Source: Ooceraea biroi (Eukaryota > Arthropoda > Insecta > Hymenoptera > Formicidae). From it: DNA of 64,000 nucleotides. Shown here one piece after another: positions 39,725-52,699 of the stretch. Below the pieces are notes generated by a model, which did no database searches, was not told the origin of the DNA, and saw only the letters and a list, made by a program, of their open reading frames with translations. The translations under genes were made by a program, and so were the position numbers. Numbering within the stretch: position 1 is the first letter of the stretch; each line of letters opens with the position of its first letter. The stretch lies in NCBI RefSeq assembly GCF_003672135.1, contig NC_039510.1:12772001-12836000 (forward strand), read 5' to 3'.

Positions 39725-39880
39725 GATCCCGAGCTCGCCGGAGCGGAGCGGAGACTCGCGGAGCGGATGCCAGTGCCCCTCGCGCGGCAGAACTCTCGGG
39801 CTCTCGAGAGTTCCGTGCGCGAAGCGGGTGTTCACGGAAGAGAGTCGCGGTCCTCCTTTAGCGGTACCGACGTGATCCAA
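39725..39880 (+). CDS. Candidate internal exon, unidentified gene
   Basis: A good acceptor (GGCTGCCTCCAG, AG at 39723-39724) opens a short segment much richer in GC than its flanks. From 39725 the frame starts in phase 0 and runs 52 codons with high GC3. It is hydrophilic, rich in Arg, Ser and Glu, and includes SSFSGTDVIQ near its end. The donor is unclear: CAA|GTGTTG at 39881 is poor, and the frame continues to TGA at 39938-39940. I recognise no domain. It could be an exon of the gene whose candidate start lies at 21775, or a chance GC-rich island containing GGAGC/GCGGAG repeats. The overlapping minus-strand frame 39674-39880 shows that composition alone can keep frames open here. Confidence 0.25.
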
Positions 39881-39940
39881 GTGTTGCTGCGGGCTTGCTC
39901 GGATTTCTCATATCCGCGAATCGATGGTGCACCACGCTGA

Positions 39941-41784
39941 CATTTCCCGCGCGCGATAATTGAATATGTCTTTCGCGTCCTCAACTTCATCGTTTCAGAA
40001 TCGGCGAGTGCCTGGCGTCGTGCGTTGTTTGTTTCTGCCTGCGTAATTCAGCTTGACGCGGAAATCGCAGGCTACGTGCGATTTGACAGTACAATCGACG
40101 CGCGGCGAAGTAAAAACGAAAAGAAGACCGGCTAACAAGTTTTATGAAAGTCCCGTAGAAATCTGTCGGCACGCGGAGAACTCAATTTCCGACAATGAGT
40201 CACGTTTCGTCGTGTTTCGGAGAGGCTTATTGTTAAGTTGTCATCATTTTTATCGGAATCCTGCTCTGGGCCCTTACGTAAGTAATCGCGTACGTTCGAC
40301 TGTTGAACTCGGAAATTGTAGAGCGCCGCGTTTCATCACGCAGATTTCTCAGCCCGCGGAAGAAGGCCCGATTGTGCTTCCGGTCGGGATCAGCTTTTCA
40401 TCTCGTTATCCTCAGGTGACAAGAACGTGACGCGCGCGAACTTGACCGTGATAGAAGCGTGTTTCGATATCGTCGGGTGACATCCGCTAATCCGTCATGC
40501 CTGTCGAGAGTCACGATGGGATCGCTGATGTGGAGAACTATGGGGTCTATAGATATTCCGAGATCAAAGGACATACTTATACGTGCCTGTCCCGTCGTGA
40601 TTTTACGTAAGATGTCTCTACAATAATAGCCGCATAGTTATGTAACAGACAAGGCAAACCGCGCGTTTGCGGCGATAATAATAGCGAGAGTTTTCGCGCG
40701 AGGCTAATTGTCAGCGCGTGTCGTCACTTGCGTCGCCGGTGGATCATCCCCCATGTTTAGGGGTTAACGATCGTGAATCAGCGTAACGTGAACCCTACGT
40801 GCACGATTGTTACTACCGTACGTCGAAACGCTGAAAGCGATAACGGTTGACACTTGCAATTGCAGCAAGCAATAGCGAAGTTTCACTTCTCACGTTTCTC
40901 GCTTCGTCACTTCGCTATTATCTGCTTTTATTTTTCCCTCTTTCGTTCGGGAAACTTTGTTCCCTCGCGTTTCCGCTTTTGATGCTTCCTCTTTCTCTTT
41001 GCTTCTAGAGGTTTTCTTGGAGTGACAGTTTTCAATTATAATTACTTCTTTCTTGATATCTCAATTATTTTCCTCAACCGTCTTTTGTTTCTTACTATCG
41101 CATTACTGTAAGATACATTTACGAATGTTTATCTTTGTGGCAGCTCGTTGAATTCCGTATTCATTGCGTTGTAAATCTGTTTCTTTATCTTCTCTCGGAG
41201 CATGATAAATGTTTCTGCTTTTCTCTCTCTCTCACTTCTCTTTTCTTTCGTGCGCCTGTCTTGCCGATTCGAGTCCCCGAAAACTTTGACGTTGTCGTTG
41301 CCACTATTCTTAGTCGCTCGGACTCATCTTTTCTCTCCGCGTATCTTTCGGTCCGAGTTCCTAAGCCGTTTCCTTTCTTAGTCACGCTTATTCGACGAGT
41401 GTTTTCGCCGACTCAGCCGAATTGTTCGACATGTGCGATTTTCAGCGATAAAGTGCATTCACCCGATTCGGATGACGAATATTCAAAGTGGCTGTGGAGA
41501 GACGTTACATCGGAGCTTGTAACAGTGATGCTGAACTTGACACTGCGATTATCTGAATATAGCAATACGGTCTATCTTACACGGCATTATGCCACGACGT
41601 ATGCTATTATGACATCGAATGTCGAGTCACTATGAATGTCGATATTGATTAATTACCATGCACCAATACGAGAACTTTTTTTCCGCGAAAGTCGATTCGC
41701 AAGTTTTGAATGAAGGAAACAAGTTGCGTTGCGAAATGACATTCCTTTAAGTTTCTCCCTTCAACAACACGGTATGAATATATA
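39941..41784. other. Non-coding stretch
   Basis: No gene is supported. The open frames at 40053-40430 and 41135-41635 (plus) show no domain, signal peptide or splice sites I can trust. 40.9-41.3 kb is CT-rich. Confidence 0.5.
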
Positions 41785-42049
41785 CAGGGTAAGGCACCTA
41801 AAACAGGCCACCTGAATATCTCGGCTGTTATTGATGATAGAAAAAAATGTGTCAGACCAAACTTGCATGGTTTCGAGGGACACATAATTTGTTCTAGATA
41901 GTTTTTTATTAGGTGGACGCGTAGAGGTCATATGAAGGTCAACTTCGTTTTTTTAAATGGTATGATATGGTTTTTTACGTACCATCTAGTAGAGCGTTTG
42001 AAGATGCGCACATTGATCTACGGGTCAAAATCATTCAAAGTCACTGAAG
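41785..42049 (+). repeat. Foldback left arm (265 bp)
   Basis: Inverted copy of 42496-42760. The differences are A/G at base 7 from the end, one A/C in the CCAAMCTTG region, and one A/G close to the inner boundary. Confidence 0.9.
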
Positions 42050-42076
42050 GCCAACTGCAAGGGAAAATAATTTACT

Positions 42077-42493
42077 TTATATTGCCTAGAGTTCTCTGCT
42101 ATTAAAAATACTGTAAACTCAGAAATGAAAAAGTTCTAGCCCTTAGAAATTTTTTCTTTTCCAAGAAGTTCTGAGTTGTTCATATCATTATTTCTTATAT
42201 TGCTTAGAGTTCCCTGCTATTGAAAATACCGTAAATTCAGAAATAAAAAAGTTCTCGAGTTTAAAATTTTTTTCTTCTCAGAGCAGTTCTGAGTTGATGA
42301 TATCATTATTTTTTATATTGCCTAGAGTTCTCTGCTATTGAAAATACCGTAAATTCAGAAATGAAAAAGTTCTCGAGTTAAAAATTTTTTTCTTCTCAGA
42401 GGAGTTCTGAGTTGATGATATCATTATTTTTTATATTGCCTAGAGTTCTCTGCTATTGAAAATACCGTAAACTCAGAAATGAAAAAGTTCTAG
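42077..42493. repeat. 118-bp tandem array, about 3.5 units
   Basis: Units begin with TTATATTGC at 42077, 42195, 42313 and 42431, giving an exact 118-nt spacing three times. The last unit is truncated at about 63 nt by the right arm. Diagnostic variants show that units 1 and 4 share AAACTCAG and TTCTAGC while units 2 and 3 share AAATTCAG and TTCTCGAG. This suggests the middle was expanded from a shorter array. Confidence 0.9.
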
Positions 42494-42495
42494 CA

Positions 42496-42760
42496 CTTCA
42501 GTGACCTTGAATGATTTTGACCCGTAGATCAATGTGCGCATCTTCAAACGCTCTACTAGATGGTACGTAAAAAACCATATCATACCATTTAAAAAAACGA
42601 AGTTGACCTTCATATGACCTCTACGCGTCCACCTAATAAAAAACTATCTAGAACAAATTATGTGTCCCTCGAAACCATGCAAGGTTGGTCTGACACATTT
42701 TTTTCTATCATCAATAACAGCCGAGATATTCAGGTGGCCTGTTTTAGGTGCCTCACCCTG
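42496..42760 (-). repeat. Foldback right arm (265 bp)
   Basis: Reverse complement of the left arm with three mismatches. Its outer end reads ACCCTG followed by TA. Confidence 0.9.
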
Positions 42761-42762
42761 TA

Positions 42763-45700
42763 TAATACTTATATAAAACATATAATAACACGGAATTCTA
42801 TAATGGAAAATTCGATATGCAAAATATATGTAAAATTCGATACAAACATAATATTATTTATATTTATATTTTCAATGATAAAAAGATATCTAGTTTTAAT
42901 ACTTAGGAATGTCTTTCTTGAAAATGATTCTCGATAATGAAGATTTGCGAATGAGTGTGATTAAAACTTCAAAACTAAAAATTTTCCTATTCCTGTAACT
43001 TTATAAAATGCATTTTATGTTAAACATTCCACTGTTTTTCCTATGCTTTTACACACTTCCACGCGCTGTATTTTTTGAATTCTTTGAAACACTTGTTCAA
43101 TAATTTATGATCTATTCTTCGTATTCTATAATCGCAATTGCCGTAGTACTTGCCACGCGAGGACTTGATGGTCGCATAGAGCGAGCTATCGGAACCACGC
43201 TTCATGCGATCGGCAAAGTCCCCGTGCGTTATGCGATTGCAGAAACGCGAAGTACCTTGAGCTCGCGCGGCGAATGGGCGTAGAGGTTTCCTTTCTTTCC
43301 TAATCGCCTCCGCAATAGAACAAAATTGCGTCTCGTACATCGTTTAATCGCCCCGGCCATGTACGAATTAGCTGTAAAAGGGAAAATACTGCGAAATGCT
43401 TCCCCGTGGGGAAGCATGTCTCTCTCTCTCTTTTTCTTTAGAATTTAATCCCATTCGCCGATTATGCGAATTGCAAGATGCGAACGCATCGTACGCTCGT
43501 CTCGCAAGTTTCGAAGTCGGTCCGTTCGAATTTCAAGCCTTGGCCATCGCCATGCTCGTAATCCTATTGCGACTCGATTGTGGCTGGCACAATCGGCATA
43601 ATCTCATTCGAAGTTCCTGCAATTCGGCGCAGCTTATGGGATCAGGATGAAATTTCGGATTCGGCCGGCGAAACGGCGAACTGTTCCGGTTGTCTCGGTC
43701 CTTTTGGGACGCGGCCGCGAGTAATACGCTCGTCACACGCCGCGTGCACCGGCGATCACTAGGCGTTCCTCCTCATTAATGCGTACGCGTGACAGCTAAG
43801 AGACCATGCAGCTATGCGGTTACGCGAGTGTTCATACAGACGCGTGCTTTCGTATGTAGATTTCACCGCGGCGAAGACAGACCTGAAGACGCATGAAATT
43901 CAATTCTGAGTGCACTTGTGGATCGTTATGTCACGACATATTTCCCTAATTGCATCCTTTGCAGAAAATATGTCCAGCGCCCAGCGTGTATCTATTCGAA
44001 ACATCAGTTTGCAGCAGCCGTTAATTAGGCATAAATTAATTATCCAAACTGCCGTAATTTCCCGATTGCTCCAACTGAAAAAAAGCTTTATTGTATTATA
44101 TTACACAATGAGAGAATTTCTCTAGGCGCGCCCAGCTTGCGTTTATTTTCAAATACCGAATTGATTTCCCACGTCGTTGCAAGCGCATCGAAAGTATCGG
44201 GTAAAGAAATTAATGTTTTATTTAGCATATCATTACTTTATCATGTTCTGATCTGTCGTTTCCGTGGAATCGCGATGCCAAGGGAAACTGACGCGCTGCT
44301 CATGCAGGAAAAAAATATGGAGAGTCGCCGATCACGTGCGGTGTCGCGTGTGCGGCTTGAAGAAGTCGTTACCAGACGCGTATGTATCAATGAAAAGGTC
44401 CCAGCTGCTGTAGTAGGAGATACTCGGATCTCTCGAAAAATTCGCGTCACCGATACGTGCGTCGCGATAGAAATCATCGGCGCTTTTACTTGGTTAATAT
44501 GCGCGCTGCCTGAGGGATGCGGTTGTCGCATAGAAAGTCAGGAAAAGGTTTTCAAGAGCGACGTATAAATATTAAAAAAGGAATTAATTACTGTCTGCTA
44601 CTCTCGGAAAGAGAATACGGTACGCTGCTGCTTCGTGCTCCTTCCGTCTCTGTCGGAGATAGCTGCCGGCGACGAGGATGTTATCGCGGGGTTATCAGCG
44701 ATCGCTCTCGGTCGTCGGGAGCCGGAAAGCGTATGTTTCAATGTTACGCTGTTGTTTCCACCAGTAACAAGCGCACCTTAATCGTCACGGTGGTGCTTAA
44801 TGGAATAATAGCTTCATGATATCAGGCGCCTTTCATCGAACGTTCCGTCGATTCTCAGCGACTTCCGTTGCGAAGGAAGTGCGTGAATCTTATCAAACAC
44901 GCGATGGGGAAGATACAATAGGATGTAAGGAAGAAAAGATCCATTAGATGCGAACAGCAACATCTGTATTATACTTGTGTCATTACAAAGAGAGAAAAGA
45001 AAGAAAAGAAGAGGCTGTCATAAAAATAAAATGCTTCTTCTAAATTTGGAATGACTGATCTTGTCTGTCGGAGCGTTATTTGTGATGGACATTATTATCA
45101 CATTGACTGTATTATTATTGCAATCGAGATTTACAAATAAGATTACAAAATGTTTGAATAGTTCAACCGCTGAATTGAAAAGTCCATCTTCAGTTTATCG
45201 TATTCAATCTTCTCGCAGCAATAGATTACGCTAGTACGCGTTTATAACTTATTGATTGCTCAACTGTCCGCATGTTCTCCTTCGCTTCCCTCGCGGATTA
45301 ATAACATTTCCTTGGCTCCCTCTGCGCTTTAATACGAAAGTGTTATTCGCGTCGCTGGCAACTCGTGAAGGCGACTAAGAAGCATTCATGCGCGGTTTAA
45401 ATCGCGATGGAAAGATGTTTTCCGTCCCTTCTGGCCATCCCTTTCTTCGCTTCACGCGAGAATTGATAAACTTTCCGTAGAAACTTTCGTAGGGCTATTC
45501 AGATTGTCGGAAAAATGTTGAATTTAATTCACAAAACGAATCACAAGAAAGATCTTGTGAATTGAATAACAAATTTAGGTGTCATTCATTTCGCGCACTT
45601 CCGACGAGAAGATCGCTCATTACAGCTGAGAAATTAATCGGTGCAATCAAGACATAAACGCTGGATTCATCTTGCGGCCGTTCGAGCCGCTCGTTACGAT

Positions 45701-48700
45701 TTATTTCACTTTGTACAAAATGCCCTTCCGTATCTATTTCAATGAGTGGCATCTCTCTCGCCTGCAGTAGCAGCGTGTGTCATGCATTGACCGTATGTAA
45801 CGCGGCTAAATGGGTCAATATGCACATCCGTATATCGTAGTTATGACACTGATGACTACCTAATTGAATGTACCATGATCTACCGGGTGCCGTCAGATTT
45901 ATTAACCCAATATTGAGCATCGTATTGTGTCCCAAACAGGCCTACATCAAATTAGCCTTTTTGCCGTTGAGGATGCAATGCTCCCTATATATGCATTTTA
46001 CACTCGCCGTACTTGAGCAGTTTAGTGAGCGTGGCCGACCGAATCAAGTGGACAAATTAAACCAACTGCCATGTTGGCGATCGCATACGAACATGCATTT
46101 CGCGGAATACAATCACGGGACGCGTCTCGCGAACGAGACATGTTAATTAGCAACTTTGCTGAGTACTCTTTTTTTTATCTTTATTTTATCTTTATTTAAT
46201 ATTCCATTTTATTTCTTTTCACGAGAAAAAGTTCTCGCTATTCTATTCCAAAGTTATTTGCAAAATTCAAATGCAAAACTTTGTATTACTAATTCTTAGT
46301 ACTTTGAATTTCGGTAAAAAAATCTGTACGAGTTTTCCGGTCAGTCCAATAGACGGATATTCACGTGGAACGTCCTCGAAGTTTGTCGGTGGTGCGTTAC
46401 AGTGAACTTGCACGTTATATAAGGCGCATTATCGATAATCGCGAAAAGAATCAATTAGCTGACCCGGCAAAAAACCGGCGCGACGACTTTCGTTGCGTTC
46501 CAACGAAACAAAAAGTACGAAAGTACGTACGAGAGTAAGGTCACTTTCGGTGGCCGGCTCGCGCGACACACGCAACCGGCGAAGTAGCCCAAGCCGGGGA
46601 CCGCGTTTCGAATCGAGGCGGGTTTCTAACACTTTCACCGGACGATCGCCGATTTGTTTGAAACGCTGACAGATCCAAATTCCATTATGATACACTTCAC
46701 GAACTTAATTCCAATTGAACCGCGTAGACAAATAATCTGCTGCCGGTTTCACTATTCTTGTTTCATCGAGATACTCGATATTGTGCATCTTGTTACATTT
46801 ATTTATTGCATTTTATTTTCTTTATCCTTTATCTATTTTATACTGAAAAATATACTGCTTGGAAGTGCTATCAGCGAAATCTGCATCTGCTAGTATGCAT
46901 GTATACATACAATTTAATTAAATGCTGAATTTACTCCAGAAAAAAATCAAGCGTTTTTATTTTTTATTACTCGCTCTGATCGAGGATAACATTTTATATT
47001 CCGTTTTTATGAGATGTGCGGTCTGTATATCACAATCTTCCGTGCAGTTTAATAACTTGATTGCCACGGGAAACGCATACCAAAATTATCTCACGAGTGT
47101 TGAAATATTTTCGTCTCTGACGCCTCGGGTTAATCGCGATCAGGTATCAATTATCAACCGGCACAAGGTACACTCTAAACCCGGATATTTACTTTCCTGC
47201 CGTACCTGGCCGTTAATAGCGGCTTACAGAACACGTTGGCGGCGCGTTGACACGTGACTGATGTCTCGGTTTCGTTGGAAAGTGCAACACCTGAATCATC
47301 CGCTTCGCATACGATCGATTTCTGATGCCGCGCGTTAAGGATCTAAACAGATCTCCTCGTGGAGCGATCGATCGATCAGAGTGGAATCCACTAACGACCA
47401 GTACGATAACATCTTTCCGGTTGGTCTTCTCCCAACACCTCGGGCTTTCCATTTCTTTGTATTACCACTTGCCTCATTACCCATTCCATCATTAATTAAT
47501 TACTAATAATTAATTTTACTACCCGTTTTTATAGATAATCGCGTTTCGTGAAAACGATTTCGCCTAATAACTGACAATGCTTAATTCGTTCTCGAGCAGT
47601 AAATCAATCAAATTTCTTTCACTCTCCTCAGTTTATGAGCAGGGTTGGTCGCATTTTTATTTCGAGTGCGACTGTTCAGCAACACGCATCGTTTCCTCTC
47701 CGACTCCGCGATCAACTCGCAGGCCGATTCGAAACCGATGCAGACCGGTTCTCACACGTGCGGCACGGACGCGCGCTGTCGCTTTCGCGAATTCTGACCG
47801 GCGATGACCGTAAGCGTCGCACTGGCAATCCGATGCAACTATTACAAGGTTTCAAGAGGTGCCTTCGTGCATTAACGTGCGCCGTGCATTGCATGTGACA
47901 GTTGTCGGTGCACGTCGCAGACGTGCAAATGCAAGATATGCGACCTTCGACCGGAATGTTGCACGGCCGGACGTTGAGCTGTCGATCGCGTCCGTGACCA
48001 ACGAGCCTTATTAATTCGCGTCAACAACCGTTGCTAACTTCGTCCGCCACTGATGAACAAAGGTTGCCGACGCCTTCGACAAAGTACACGCGTTTACCCG
48101 CCTTTACCCGCGCGCGTGTATGAAGGTTCAGCTTGTTGTTTTAGCCGAAACACGGCTGGAACCGCGTTTGAAGTCGCCACAAAGGACGACGATTCCTCGT
48201 AGTTCCGAGGCTCGTTTCTGGGCAAAGTGCTCATACAGCGATAGCACGAGTAGTTATTATACCGCGTCTATTGCTACATTCATGACTACTCGTATTTGGA
48301 TAGGCTACTACCCGTGGAACAAGTATGGAAATTTATGTAAGACGCTGGAGGAGTGCCGCGCTTGATTAAAATTCGTACCCGCGGCTACGGATGTCAGCAA
48401 CGATCGTAAATTCATTTAACAGTGAATTCACTTGAACAAGAGTTCACTTAAATAACGATCGATTCAACTAATGCCAGATAAATCAACAGAGCGAAGAGCC
48501 TGCGTTGGAAATCATTTATTTATGTAATGTGACAACTTTGCAGGCCAGTTGTACGCTTTTCGGCACAGCTTCGCATTTCGTGTGACATATACTTGTAATT
48601 TCAAACGCGTCCTTAATTATTCGTCGGATCGCGCGTAAATGGGAAATCAGAATCTGAATCATGGAATCGCATGTGATTCCCGCGATGTCGGATAATGGCG

Positions 48701-50298
48701 AAGAAAATCGTTTCGAAAATGCCGTTTGGACGGAACAATCGGCACCGTGAGATACGCGCGGCCGCCGATTTCGCATTAAATAGATCACGTCGATGCATCG
48801 TTTAATCCTGGATCGGCCGGCGAAGTGCAGGCCGGAGAGAACTGATGGATGGACGGACAGACACATCGACCAGCGGCGAATGGATGCGCTCCAAAGAAAC
48901 GGGAGTGGAGAAAATTCGATTGTCCGCGCAAACTCATTGTGACAGGCAGGCCGAGTGAAAATTGATTACAGTAGAATTCCTGCCAACGCCTTTCTATTCC
49001 AGTGCCTGCAGATAATACCTCGTCATTGGCGCTTTTGGATGAAATCCATGCCGCGGCGCCGAGGAGTTTGAACGCAGAACGACAGCCGCGACAAACCCGG
49101 AGTTCAGCGGGATCGAGTGTAAAAATATATGCGCTTAAATATATATCCCCGTTATTGAACGTTTAAATCCCACCCGAGTGGGATTTGAGCTCTCGGACTT
49201 TTAAATTCTATTTAAATTCCTAACTACGTTGAAAGTTGAATTATATTTAACGTCTGGACAACCGTCGTAAATAATGCTCAGTCAGAATCGTCTTTACGAA
49301 CGGTGCAATGTCAGACAAACCACTAATCAGATTAAGGTACAGGTTTACGGGACGTTCCGCGACCCCGCGACCCCGCGACCCCCTCGCTCGCCAGGAGAAA
49401 ATCGCGTTAGAGAATTATTTCTGTTGCTCCTCCGTTACTCGCCAATTATCATCTTCTTCGACAAATAGCCGAACTGCAACAATAGACCATTGTATCCTTC
49501 GACCGTGGTGCTCTTTGTTTTCTCCGTGCCAGTGATCTTTCGCCCCGTCGACAGGCAGCACAGGCACCGTTTCGCGCATACGTACGCAGAAAACGCAGAC
49601 GGGGAGAAAAGCGGAGAAAACGCGCGGCCGATCGGCGACCGGCCTAGCCGAGAGAGCGCGCAGGAACAATGCAGGAACCACCATGAGATCGCTCGAAGGA
49701 GGCCCGCGGGCCTCTCGAGTTCTCCTCGGCTAGCATCTGTCGTTACTGGCCGCGAGTGCGCTATTACCGTGCTCGGAGAAGGCGCGTTGGCGCGGCTCTC
49801 AAGCACATGTCGGCCTTCGTTTGTCATCGTGACAGTTTACGGTGTTCGCAGCATGCAGACTCGAGCACGCGAGCCGAGAGATTCATCTCTCGTCTCTCTT
49901 ACGGATCTCTCGCGAATCCTTCCGCTTTCCTATCGCCCGGGTGCGTCCGCGTGTCATTGTCACTTCTAAAGCAGAATCTGTCCGCGAAATTTCCATCGAG
50001 CCAAACTCCGTGCAGCTGCGGAAACACTTGCGATCTACATTCTGCTTCAGTATACTTATCGTCGTAGTGTCGTACTCGATAAAGGACTTCGATTCTTCCA
50101 CGCGATCACGAAATACAGATTTTCGATGGAAATCTGTGAGCCAAACCGCATAACACCAGAAATTTCATTCAGATTCAGATTCTCCAGGTTTAGCTCGACA
50201 ATGTAGACACGCCATTGGTTCGCGAGAAAATTCGAAGAAGCTCGCGCGTTCAGCTCGACGTGGACCTTGCTTTGCATTCTTCCGGGTCGCATCCGTAG
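42763..50298. other. Non-coding stretch
   Basis: No gene is supported. The open frames at 44137-44568 (143 codons), 46922-47257 and 48120-48365 (plus) have no recognisable domain. 49.54-49.96 kb is CpG-rich with open frames on both strands (49490-49969 plus, 49435-49827 minus), and might be another promoter-like island cut short by the assembly gap. A short direct repeat of the unit CCCCGCGA sits near 49.36-49.38 kb. Confidence 0.5.
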
Positions 50299-50398
50299 NN
50301 NNNNNNNNNNNNNNNNNNNNNNNNNNNNNNNNNNNNNNNNNNNNNNNNNNNNNNNNNNNNNNNNNNNNNNNNNNNNNNNNNNNNNNNNNNNNNNNNNN
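50299..50398. other. Assembly gap, 100 N
   Basis: Exactly 100 N, the conventional size for a scaffold gap of unknown length. The minus-strand open frame spanning it is meaningless. The left flank (about 50161) and right flank (about 50434) share an approximately 18-nt AATTTCATNCAGATTCAGA motif. That could hint at a repeat or duplication in the missing DNA but may be chance. Confidence 1.
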
Positions 50399-52665
50399 GA
50401 GCTAGGGTTCGGTTGGTAAACTCCGCGTTAATTTCATGCAGATTCAGAGGGGTTGGCAGGAGAGAGTAGCTGTGAGCGAGGCTTAATCCCTCGCGGTGTT
50501 GCACGCGCAGCAGTGACATGTCCATGGAATACCCAGTTACCACTCTCGGCCATCGTCCGAGCTACCGATTGCTCGTATAAAGCAATTTTCTTTCTCGAGA
50601 GACTGCTCGCGGCAAGATGCATCGGTTCATATCAACAGCGAGAATAATCTCATTTACGAGGTGGATGTAACGACTACATGAGAGTTACATCGTGAACGCT
50701 CGTGATGAAAGGCGCTAATAGACCGGATGCGAAATCCGGAAGGGATATATTAGAGATGTATTATAAATTCATTGGCGACTTTAAAATTTCTTTAAAATTC
50801 AGTATTGTTCGTGTTATGGAAGAAAAGAATAGCGCGCAGCTATGAGAGAGATTAAGAAGCTGCATCTCGAATTAGAATCCCGCTTATTGTTAGTGAATTG
50901 ATTATCGAACTTCATTATGGAACTGCGTTAGATGATGACCATATCAAATTCAATGGTAATTATACACCGTCGTTCATGAAATTTTGCATCGTTGCTATGT
51001 CAATACGAGCGCATTTGCAAATAAATAATTGCGATGTAACATGAAATTGATGGCGCGTAAGAGTATCGAATTGCACGATTAATAAGTGCTTGAAGTTTCA
51101 CGAGACGATTGTTTATTGGCATTATCCTTAAAAGGTTTACGTTGTAAACTGCACATCCTAACGGAAACCTGCAGCGATGCAGCGTTTCTCAGATGAGAGG
51201 GATAAACCGAGATATCGTAATAATGCAAATATTTTCCGAAAGCACCGGGAAAATATATCCTGAAAGAAAATATTTTTGAAATAACAACACCGGAGAATGC
51301 TGAGTGCAAAATTTACAGTTATTTATCCGACTTTAGCGAAGTCGGAAGTCTTGTAAGCGTCACGTTAAACTCCAGGAATGAAGCTCGATTCCGCAGAATT
51401 ATTCGTAACTCGGGGGAAATAATTTGTCGACGGTTGACATATGCGAGTAATATTAAACAGATGTTTGCACGACGTGATAAACTGTCGCATAAATTCACCG
51501 GTTCCGATCATAGTTATGACCCATCCAAGCGGATCGTAGCCAACACTTGTGCATTAACGCGTTATGCAATCTTTGCATAAAGTAATACGCTAATTATTAG
51601 ACAAAGATCTCCCAATCCGCTATTAGGATACCAAAATGTCGATGATTGTGAATAAAGCTATAATTTTGACTACCACACTGCATTTTAGTCTGCTAGATAC
51701 TGCGGCAACCGCAGTTTAATTGTGTATTCTGCAGCCATTCGGCCATTACGTTTTCGGCATGATTCGAGATCAAATTAAGTACTTCAAACTGAATTTGCGC
51801 AAACTTCTGAAACAGTTTCACTGGAACTTCTTTCAACGTAACCGAAAAGAGGATTAAAGTAGATTCGCTTACCTCACTTCAATTATGATTTATGAGAGCG
51901 AATGAAAAAGTAGAAACAAAAATTTTCCATTTCCATATCTTTAAAATGAGTATGATAGATTTCCATTTCCTTGATAATACGACGCAGCGAGCACTTACAA
52001 AAAATTCATTGAATTTAATACCTGCGACGAGAGGGAAGAAAGAATCTTTAAACTCGTGGAGATAAATTGTTCGTAAAGCTGCATTGTTCCATCTTCGCAC
52101 GCATCTAATCCTTCATTTAAAAAGTGTGTACAGAATATGACAAATGGCGAACAATATTTTGCATCATATGCATGCTTTTCGCGGTGCGGCGTTACTTTTC
52201 GGAATTATGTTCCTCTTTGCGCTATTATTGCTCGTTAAAGTTGCCGTATTAAACTGCTACCTTTAAACTCCGAGTAATCAGTCGGCGGACTTAATCGTGT
52301 CTGCGCAAGTGCATTATTCTGCTTTAAGCCCTCGCTTCTAACCAGAGACGCGGCGTTTCGCTAATAGAATCTCCACCCCGGCAGACGCGATATTTGTGCG
52401 CTGCGATACATCGCCGGTCGTTAATCGTGAATCCGGTAGCTTGCAGCTACAGCCCCTGCAACTATTGCCTCCTACTCCTCCCCGCGTCGCGCGTCACTGT
52501 ATATTTATTAGCGAGCGACAGAGATGTTTGCGATAGAGTATGCAGCTAGAATGGAAGATCGCATCGCTCGAACAACGGGGTCGATCGAGACACGAAGCGG
52601 ACTGCACTAATTATACGAGAGGTTGTTGTCGACATTCTATTTCTCAGCCTCTTGTCGGTTTTCCG

Positions 52666-52699
52666 AATCATAGTTATCAATTTTTTGATAACTATGATT
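52666..52699. repeat. Perfect hairpin, 15-bp stem with TTTT loop
   Basis: AATCATAGTTATCAA is followed by TTTT and its exact complement. It is AT-rich and isolated. It is too short for a microRNA precursor and may be the core of a decayed inverted-repeat element. Confidence 0.75.

Larger units (their letters stand above)
41785..42760. mobile_element. Foldback element with 118-bp tandem core, 976 bp
   Basis: A 265-bp left arm (41785-42049) and its inverted copy (42496-42760) differ at only three positions by my count (about 98.9% identity). The ends read CAGGGTRAGGCACC and are flanked by TA on both sides (41783-41784 and 42761-42762), consistent with a TA target duplication. The interior is a tandem array of period 118. 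No transposase or reverse transcriptase frame is present; frames across the arms are the same sequence read in opposite directions. This is the structure of a foldback-type or long-arm MITE, non-autonomous. The TA target would fit a Tc1/mariner-like mobiliser, but the ends do not resemble the two mariners here, so the superfamily is unassigned. Confidence 0.85.

Noticed and set aside
44137..44568. 143-codon plus-strand frame
   Set aside because: No domain, no signal peptide and an AT-rich start. The composition is balanced enough to be worth a homology search, but nothing in it supports a gene.
50250..50543. Minus-strand open frame across the N gap
   Set aside because: It exists only because N codons cannot be stops.
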